In this document: positions 1 to 5,137 of the stretch, piece after piece | Layout: each line of letters opens with the position of its first letter | How positions within the stretch are numbered: the stretch's first letter is position 1 | Notes under the pieces: model-generated | What the model was told of the DNA's origin: nothing | The model's database searches: none | What the model saw: only the letters and a program-made list of their open reading frames with translations | Program-made: the position numbers and the translations under genes | Origin: Thermoproteota archaeon | Lineage (GTDB): Archaea; Thermoproteota; Thermoprotei_A; Sulfolobales; Desulfurococcaceae | Direction: 5' to 3' | Assembly: GCA_013154205.1 (NCBI GenBank) | Contig: JAADCY010000223.1 | Span: 1-5,137, forward strand | DNA: 5,137 bases

Positions 1-707
1 AACATTGATCGACAAAGTTTTTCATAGGTTGATTGGTAAAACCTACCGCTTTGATCTCTCCTTGAATATTGTATGACATATTCTCATCACCGTTACTCTC
101 AACCACACTTCCTGTGTATGGCGTTGCATCGAGGCTATTTATATAGACGTATGTATTGCCCTGAATATTCTGAGGTCGTGCACCATATGTAAGCCCTGTC
201 AAATCAAAACTGTATGGGTAGCTGCGTATATAGATATCTGTATAATTGGGAGTATAGTTACTACTAATAAGACAACCCGATTGTTCTGTAATACTGTCGG
301 AGTTAGGCACTGTTGTAACTGTTACATCATGTCTAATACAATCTTCTAGATTATCCTGATTGAAATGCGTTTTTAAATGATGTTGTATTAAAGATGTATC
401 CCAATCATATTTTGTCCACTCTTCATCACTGATGTCAAATCGATACTCTCCTATATCCAAAAGAGCATCATGCCTATCCTCCCACGTATTAATAGGATTT
501 GGGTTAATATTAGTTCCTTTGATAAGAGAGAATGTCATGTTTCGATCTTGTGGTACATTGCAGAAAGTAGATGCCTCTGTGATAGAGATAGATCGTGGAT
601 CCCATATCATAGATGCGACTTTGAGAGGGTTTTCACTGGTAAATTTTTGTGTATAGCCTTGAACAGCATTACTACTGGTATGGCTTGTAGCATTGATATC
701 GAAACGG
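1..707 (-). repeat. Left copy of the paralogous coding repeat (gene A residues 899-1133)
   Basis: This segment is homologous to 4434-5137 in the same orientation. The offset is 4433 at the left end and 4430 at the right end, a net difference of one codon. By hand alignment the encoded proteins are about 60% identical over about 235 residues. Four cysteines are conserved (A: C947, C1021, C1043, C1133). The homology runs to the window edge, so the repeat continues further left. Confidence 0.9.
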
Positions 708-3400
708 TATGGGTACCCAGCAACTAAGTTAATAGGTGTATTGCTATCACCTGTTTGATTGATATTATTTGCAAAGTCTGTGATTACTGTTGAGGTATTA
801 TCATCAGAAATGGAAACGATAAATGCTTCAGGACGAATAGCAAAGTTATCACGAGAGCAGATAAAAGCTGTCTTTGAAGCATAGAGACACTCCATACAGT
901 ATGTTAACTGTTCTTTATTCATATTAGCAGGACATGCACCACTAATACTCATACTTACATCCCCAGCACACTCACCTGCACCATTGCCTAAGTCTGCAGC
1001 ATAATCAATATTACTAACACGATATAGCCCTTGATTGTTCTCAATTTGATAGAGTGTACCATTACTCTCTTTTCTCCCTAAAGAAATGCGAAATGCAGCA
1101 TTTTGTCTAGCAATGCTATAGAATGCTTCAGGGGATGAGAGTGTATCTGGCGCCACCATATGATTGTCAATAGCATTTTGAATATCTTCAGCCGTAAAAT
1201 TAACACTTGAGACATTTTCGTCAAAAAGTATCCAGACTCTGGGTGTCAATGCACTGTCTGGCTCTTGACATGAGGTTTGGGTTTCATGGTATGCACTAGC
1301 ATCAATTACTTCTATAGCAACAGCTGTACTGACATTAGTAGGAGTGTCCCAGCTATTATCATCGTCAGGATCACTATAAGCTTTAATTTCAAAATTATCT
1401 GCTCTGTTGGCAATTTGTGTATAAATGTTATAATACTCCAAACCTTTTTGTTCAATGTTGAAGGTACCATATAGTGGAGCATAACTAAAATTTCCATCCA
1501 CACACATTGGAATAGCATTACTGATCTCTAAGTGATAGGGTGACTCAAATACCTGCCCGTCAGGTAGTGTCATGGAGGTGTTAAAGTCTAAAGAACCTAC
1601 AATAGGCATATCTATGGTAAAGAGTTCAGGAGATAAATCATAGTAGAAGTAGAAGAACTCCTGACTACCTATGGTACCAATCTTGGCTCCTTTAATATAA
1701 CTATCTGCCTCTTCTTCTACATCAGCTTCCTGTTTTAATGATTCCCCCGGTTTAATTGCTTTGGCACTTCCTAATATGTAACTTGCTTGTGTGGTATCAA
1801 TGGAGTCAATATTGAGTTTCATTCCTGTAATGATGACATCAGACTCTTCTCTATTTTTTATAAAAAGATTGACGTTAATGGGGTTATTGGAGTAAAGATT
1901 ACCTTTAATATGAGGCAGTGCTGTACCATTATTTTCTTCTGTAAAGTAGCGATTATCTTGTGCATACCCATAGTCGTAACAGAGATCAGGCATTCTAACA
2001 TCTGTAACAAACCCAACAACACCCATAATAAGTCTATCGGTATCGGTACTGAATGTAACGGTCGTGGATGTCTGTTCTGTATCAAGTCCATCTGTCATGT
2101 GATAGTTTTTAATGGTCATCCCTATAGGGTATTGCCAGTGGTTAGGTTCTCTTTGAATAGGATTTCCGTCTTTATCGGAGATCTCATATGCCCATGCATC
2201 GGTATTACCTTTTTCCGGTCCATCTACCTGGTAGACAGTACCATCTTTTTTGGTAATAGAGAGAGCCTCTGGTAGATTTGGGTCGTACTGATCTCCATCA
2301 GGATCTGACTCAGTAACAAAGATTGTCATATCGGTATTAAACGGCTGTTTTTTGGGCGTATAGATGTTGTCGATCTCAAAGCTGATGGAGTTTGTATAGG
2401 ATCCTGTATCTTCAGCATTGGTAGAGCAGTTTTGCTCTTGGGCATAGTCTATACCCCATCCAGCATAGTTAAACATTCCCACATAACCGTCACTCATGGT
2501 AATGACACGAGGTTTCCCACCATCAAGTGAGTAGGCAACCTGTAGTGACCATGCGGCCTCTACCCCAGACCACCATAGAAAGCCTACGGAAGCTTGGATG
2601 TTACCTAGCCAGTAGGTTCCGTTGGCCGTACCTTGTTGTGCCTCTACCTCTTGTAAAAGTGAGGTGACATCGGTAAATCCTTGGTAGTGGTGTTCATAAC
2701 GATCAATAGTTTTAAAGGCATAGCTATGTTCAACACTATAGTTATAATCCTCTCCATATCCATAGCCGTAACTAGCACCTTTAGTAGAGTAGGCATTATG
2801 CTTTTTAAGATTGATCCAGTAGTGTTCATCAGCAACAATATCTCTATATGTAGAGACATTATCAATGGGGGTACGCAGTTTGACACGGTTTTCTTGTGCC
2901 ATGAGTGCAAGTCCCTCACTACCGTAGTCACCACCACTATTATTGGTAATGACACCCTCTTTAAAGTTCCACACTTCACCATGCCAGTAGAGCCCTGCCC
3001 ATATGACTTTGGCTCCTTCTGGTAGCTCTAGTGTCGCGTTTGAGACATTGAGTAAATCATCTGGTGCATTGTGAATGTCGTTATACCATGGCATGGCAGG
3101 GTTGACAGAGTATTTGTTGATCCAAATAATATTATTAAGATCATTTCTTTTACTTTGATTTTCATCACAGATACCATTGCCTTGAGCACCATTTGTAGCA
3201 CCATCGTCGGCACATACATTGGAATTTCCAATGGCTACAAGTCCACCGGTAACAAAGGTGTTGAACCGTGTTTCAAAAGCATGAGGATTAGAACAGGTAA
3301 AATCGGTTTCTGCAGCTTCTGCAACAAGAAAAAGTTGGTTGAACGATAGTGCAATGAACACCATATGAAAGAGATTTAAGACTTTAGGAAGAGTATACAT
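1..3400 (-). CDS. Giant exported surface protein of unknown function (gene A), 3' end outside window
   Basis: The frame is open without a stop from the ATG at 3398-3400 through position 2 (1133 codons). The function is unknown; the protein is probably secreted or on the cell surface. Residues 1-29 look like a Sec signal peptide. Residues about 34-310 form a module with 'VIWAGLYW' (133-140), 'YQGFTDVTSLL' (239-249) and 'AWSLQVAY ... PRVITMSDGY' (283-306). I recognise this arrangement from large DUF11-associated surface proteins. Residues about 500-600 resemble a degenerate DUF11-type beta domain. Residues 811-848 hold five cysteines including a CxxC, followed by 'DNFAIRP' (851-857). From residue 899 the protein aligns with gene B at about 60% identity. 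No catalytic motif, transmembrane helix after the signal, or anchor is visible. The alternative start Met13 (3364) is less likely because it removes the only Lys of the signal n-region. Neither start has a convincing Shine-Dalgarno sequence; only an AAAG lies 6 nt before the first. If A ends like B, its full length is near 1430 residues. Confidence 0.9.
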   Translation of the reverse strand, partial: MYTLPKVLNLFHMVFIALSFNQLFLVAEAAETDFTCSNPHAFETRFNTFVTGGLVAIGNSNVCADDGATNGAQGNGICDENQSKRNDLNNIIWINKYSVNPAMPWYNDIHNAPDDLLNVSNATLELPEGAKVIWAGLYWHGEVWNFKEGVITNNSGGDYGSEGLALMAQENRVKLRTPIDNVSTYRDIVADEHYWINLKKHNAYSTKGASYGYGYGEDYNYSVEHSYAFKTIDRYEHHYQGFTDVTSLLQEVEAQQGTANGTYWLGNIQASVGFLWWSGVEAAWSLQVAYSLDGGKPRVITMSDGYVGMFNYAGWGIDYAQEQNCSTNAEDTGSYTNSISFEIDNIYTPKKQPFNTDMTIFVTESDPDGDQYDPNLPEALSITKKDGTVYQVDGPEKGNTDAWAYEISDKDGNPIQREPNHWQYPIGMTIKNYHMTDGLDTEQTSTTVTFSTDTDRLIMGVVGFVTDVRMPDLCYDYGYAQDNRYFTEENNGTALPHIKGNLYSNNPINVNLFIKNREESDVIITGMKLNIDSIDTTQASYILGSAKAIKPGESLKQEADVEEEADSYIKGAKIGTIGSQEFFYFYYDLSPELFTIDMPIVGSLDFNTSMTLPDGQVFESPYHLEISNAIPMCVDGNFSYAPLYGTFNIEQKGLEYYNIYTQIANRADNFEIKAYSDPDDDNSWDTPTNVSTAVAIEVIDASAYHETQTSCQEPDSALTPRVWILFDENVSSVNFTAEDIQNAIDNHMVAPDTLSSPEAFYSIARQNAAFRISLGRKESNGTLYQIENNQGLYRVSNIDYAADLGNGAGECAGDVSMSISGACPANMNKEQLTYCMECLYASKTAFICSRDNFAIRPEAFIVSISDDNTSTVITDFANNINQTGDSNTPINLVAGYPYRFDINATSHTSSNAVQGYTQKFTSENPLKVASMIWDPRSISITEASTFCNVPQDRNMTFSLIKGTNINPNPINTWEDRHDALLDIGEYRFDISDEEWTKYDWDTSLIQHHLKTHFNQDNLEDCIRHDVTVTTVPNSDSITEQSGCLISSNYTPNYTDIYIRSYPYSFDLTGLTYGARPQNIQGNTYVYINSLDATPYTGSVVESNGDENMSYNIQGEIKAVGFTNQPMKNFVDQC
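3314..3400 (-). other. Predicted Sec signal peptide of gene A
   Basis: Residues 1-29 have a short n-region with one Lys (K6) and a His (H12). A hydrophobic core follows (Met13 to about Val26, with F, I, A, L, V), and then a small-residue end A27-E28-A29 before A30. This fits an A-x-A signal peptidase I site with cleavage after A29. There is no lipobox cysteine at the cleavage point; the first Cys is at residue 36, so a lipoprotein is unlikely. The single positive charge makes the n-region weak. The mature protein would begin A-E-T-D-F-T-C. Confidence 0.6.
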
Positions 3401-3446
3401 ATCAAACTTTAATTATTAGAGATTTATCTACTGGTATTTGGCTTTT

Positions 3447-3455
3447 ACTATAACA
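3447..3455 (-). promoter_or_regulatory. Candidate extended -10 promoter for gene A
   Basis: The minus strand reads TGTTATAGT, an extended -10 (TGn plus TATAGT). Transcription would start near 3440 and leave a leader of about 40 nt before the ATG at 3400. There is no TTGACA-like -35 at 17 bp (the hexamer there is AGAATA). Housekeeping promoters in Campylobacterota typically rely on the extended -10 and AT-rich upstream DNA, which is what is seen here. AT-richness makes chance matches likely. Confidence 0.35.
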
Positions 3456-3466
3456 TAGATAATATA
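3448..3466. repeat. 19-bp intergenic direct repeat, copy 1 (overlaps candidate -10)
   Basis: The plus-strand 19-mer ctataacatagataatata matches 3525-3543 at 17 of 19 positions, in the same orientation and 77 bp apart. This copy overlaps the putative -10 of gene A. It could be a regulator site or a remnant of duplication, but both copies are very AT-rich and low in complexity. Confidence 0.5.
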
Positions 3467-3490
3467 AATTATTCTATAAATAAATTAATA

Positions 3491-3526
3491 TTTTAAAAGA
3501 AGAAAGAGAAGAATGTCTCTCTTTCT
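3491..3526 (-). terminator. Weak hairpin terminator after gene B
   Basis: About 20 nt after the TAA of gene B, the minus strand has a perfect 9-bp inverted repeat (3518-3526 with 3501-3509, AGAAAGAGA / TCTCTTTCT) and an 8-nt loop. It is followed by the T-rich run TCTTTT at about 3500-3495. The stem has only three G-C pairs, so termination may be leaky. It could also be chance pairing in an AT-rich spacer. Confidence 0.4.
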
Positions 3527-3543
3527 ATAATATAGATAGTATA
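3525..3543. repeat. 19-bp intergenic direct repeat, copy 2 (just after gene B stop)
   Basis: The plus-strand 19-mer ctataatatagatagtata differs from copy 1 at two positions. It lies 3 nt beyond the TAA of gene B and its edge overlaps the terminator stem by 2 nt. Confidence 0.5.
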
Positions 3544-3546
3544 CAG

Positions 3547-5137
3547 TTACCACTCTAGACGTTTAGTTCGTTGAGAGCTAATATCACCACCAACAATATG
3601 TCCAGTACTTCCTTGTCCTGTCCACCCATTGCTTAAACCAATAAACCGTACTTGATAGAAGGGGGTAGGAATAGCATTTGTGAATGGATTGTATATAAGC
3701 CACCTAGCTGTTCCAGGTGCAAAATCGATATTGACTGTTGTTGTCTTGCCTACATTGCCATTGGTGACAGTAATGGTGTTGTCAATACCGGAGATCGGAT
3801 GTAAAGATGGGGTAACAGTACCATTTGTAGCTTGGAGATATAGGGTTCCATCTACACCATTACTACTATGATTTTCAATAAACCACCAATCTTTTAAATT
3901 TGATATTGTATTACTTAACATTCCAGATGTAATGGTGTCCAATCCTCTATCTTGACAAGCTATAAGCCCTAAGTTACAATAGGCTTGAATAGCAATAGGT
4001 GTCTGTACACTTTCATCGATAACATTGTCATACATATAGAGGTTAGGATGTGCAATTGCATATATAAATGTAATATTTTGGTCAATTGTCTCTTTTGCTT
4101 CAACCTTATGATCTGTCATCCCCTCAACTACAAGTGAGGATGGTTGATTAACATAGGAGAGATTAAAATCTTCTATATTCATATAGATAGGGTTGAGAGG
4201 CTGGTTAAAGCTACGATCGAAATTGAACCCTAAATCCATTACCAGACTTCCCTCACTTTCCTGTATAAAATTCTCTTTTGTCTGAATGATTGCGTGATTG
4301 TCTGGGAGTGAGGCAAAGGTACGGATAGAGTTGGGTACACTGCTGTTAAGGAGATTATATTGTAAATAGAGATTGTCAGGTTCACTTTGGCTAAGGTAGT
4401 GATAGTTGAACTTCATCATGATGTCTTCTGCAAAACACTGATCTACAAAGTTTTTCATTCTCTTATTGGTAAAACCTACTGTTTTGATCTCTCCTTGAAT
4501 ATTGTATGACATATTTTCATCACCACTACTCTGTGCAACAGTACCGATATAGTTGGTAGGATCAAGGGTATTCATGTAGATATAGGTATTACCCTGTATA
4601 TTTTCTGCACGTGCACCATAGGTTACACCACTAAGATCAATAGCATAAGGGTAACTGCGAATATAGAGTGGTAAATAATGGGTTGTACTTCCTAAAGTAT
4701 GAATATTGCTAATAAGACACCCTGATGGTTCACTGTCGGTTGTATCGACGATCTCTGTACTACCAATTTGACAATCTTCTATCCTTTGCAGGAAGCCCTC
4801 TTTTAAGTGGTGTTTTGTAAGTTTAGGATCCCAATCGTATTTACTCCACTCTTTATCATATATACTAAACTGATACTCTCCGATATCGGTTAGAGTGTCA
4901 TGTCTATCTCCCCAGGTGTTAATGGGGTTGGGGTTGGTGTTGGTACCTCCAACAAGGGCAAAACTCATATTGCGATCACTTGGAACATTACAGTGTGTAG
5001 ATGCCTGTGTCTCAGAGATCGAACGTGGGTTCCACTGCATAGAGGAATTTTTAAGTATAGAGGTATTTGAGAAGCGTTGGGTATAACCGGCTACCCCTTT
5101 TGTACCGGTATAGCTGGTTGCATTGATATCGAAGCGG
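3547..5137 (-). CDS. Giant surface protein of unknown function (gene B), paralogue of A, 5' end outside window
   Basis: The frame is open from the right edge (first full codon 5136-5134, Arg) to the TAA at 3547-3549, giving 529 visible residues. The ATG at 5040 is internal: homology to gene A extends about 32 residues upstream of it to the edge, so the true start lies outside. Visible residues 1-234 match gene A residues 899-1133 ('RFDINATS', 'NPNPINTW', 'YDWD', 'SYNIQGEIK', 'NFVDQC'). The following part, not visible in A, contains 'FNFDRSFNQPLNP', 'IQAYCNLGLIACQ', 'WWFIENHSSNGVDG', 'WLIYNPF' and 'GWTGQG', and ends R-L-E-W. From memory, this C-terminal order and the terminal basic-x-x-Trp end resemble a family of large proteins in Sulfurimonas/Sulfurovum-type Campylobacterota. 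No LPxTG, transmembrane or autotransporter barrel segment is visible, so the means of surface retention is unknown. No enzymatic motif is seen. Confidence 0.9.
   Translation of the reverse strand, partial: RFDINATSYTGTKGVAGYTQRFSNTSILKNSSMQWNPRSISETQASTHCNVPSDRNMSFALVGGTNTNPNPINTWGDRHDTLTDIGEYQFSIYDKEWSKYDWDPKLTKHHLKEGFLQRIEDCQIGSTEIVDTTDSEPSGCLISNIHTLGSTTHYLPLYIRSYPYAIDLSGVTYGARAENIQGNTYIYMNTLDPTNYIGTVAQSSGDENMSYNIQGEIKTVGFTNKRMKNFVDQCFAEDIMMKFNYHYLSQSEPDNLYLQYNLLNSSVPNSIRTFASLPDNHAIIQTKENFIQESEGSLVMDLGFNFDRSFNQPLNPIYMNIEDFNLSYVNQPSSLVVEGMTDHKVEAKETIDQNITFIYAIAHPNLYMYDNVIDESVQTPIAIQAYCNLGLIACQDRGLDTITSGMLSNTISNLKDWWFIENHSSNGVDGTLYLQATNGTVTPSLHPISGIDNTITVTNGNVGKTTTVNIDFAPGTARWLIYNPFTNAIPTPFYQVRFIGLSNGWTGQGSTGHIVGGDISSQRTKRLEW
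4434..5137 (-). repeat. Right copy of the paralogous coding repeat (gene B visible residues 1-234)
   Basis: This is the partner of 1-707. The best-conserved DNA is a 33-bp perfect match (50-82 and 4483-4515) encoding the conserved 'SYNIQGEIK' region. Cysteines 49, 122, 140 and 234 of the visible protein align with those of gene A. The homology reaches the right edge, so the copies likely share more sequence outside the window. Confidence 0.9.

Noticed and set aside
432..727. Two overlapping plus-strand open frames, with a counterpart at 4895-5086
   Set aside because: They are antisense to the conserved module, and their counterpart in the paralogue is the antisense of the same motif. The similarity comes from the coding strand.
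1787..2275. Plus-strand open frame of 162 codons
   Set aside because: It lies entirely antisense to gene A, has no ribosome binding site or recognisable protein features, and its composition is typical of a reverse-complement shadow.
2750..2790. Short tandem repeat encoding Y-G-Y-G-Y-G
   Set aside because: It is only about three dipeptide units with varied codons, too short and imperfect to support phase-variable slippage.
2644..2982. Minus-strand open frame of 112 codons (likewise 1312-1518, 1858-2091 and 3028-3231)
   Set aside because: All four share one alternative frame inside gene A, whose own frame is open and carries recognisable motifs. They look like shadow frames of its codon use rather than overlapping genes.
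1..3400. Possible frameshift or pseudogene, because no complete frame is called here
   Set aside because: Reading from 3400 gives exactly 1133 stop-free codons to the window edge. Gene A lacks a stop only because the window ends.
1..5137. Insertion sequence or transposon bounded by the repeated ends
   Set aside because: The repeated ends are diverged coding sequence of two paralogues. There is no transposase, terminal inverted repeat or target duplication.

Overview
The window carries two large, tandem, same-direction genes on the minus strand, separated by a 146-bp AT-rich intergenic region. Both are cut by the window edges. The left gene (A) starts at 3400 and reads open through position 1, giving 1133 codons with the 3' end missing. 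The right gene (B) enters from the right edge already open and stops at 3547, so its last 529 residues are seen and its 5' end is missing. Together they occupy about 97% of the window.

Both proteins look like very large exported proteins of unknown function, rich in Asn, Ser, Thr and Tyr and probably beta-rich. Gene A has a Sec-type signal peptide. It is followed by an N-terminal module with the 'VIWAGLYW' and 'W-S-L-x-V-x-Y ... P-R-V-I-x-x-S-D-G-Y' signatures, which I recognise from large surface proteins that often also carry DUF11 repeats. Then come a DUF11-like stretch, a cysteine-rich 'DNFAIRP' segment, and a C-terminal module shared with gene B. The visible 707 bp at the left edge and 704 bp at the right edge are homologous (about 60% amino-acid identity over about 235 residues), so A and B are tandem paralogues with a period of about 4.43 kb. 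If A ends as B does, its full length would be near 1430 residues.

The C-terminus of B (a 'WLIYNPF' motif, then 'GWTGQG' and a terminal R-L-E-W) and the AT-rich codon use resemble, from memory, a protein family common in environmental Campylobacterota such as Sulfurimonas and Sulfurovum. The organism assignment is an inference from these protein features; no rRNA or housekeeping gene is present to confirm it.

The intergenic region 3401-3546 holds a weak hairpin terminator after B, a possible extended -10 promoter for A, and a 19-bp near-perfect direct repeat. The two genes are therefore probably separate transcription units, although readthrough is possible. I see no enzymes, RNA genes, mobile elements or CRISPR arrays. 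The noteworthy element is the duplicated, undescribed giant surface-protein pair and its pattern of conserved and variable segments.
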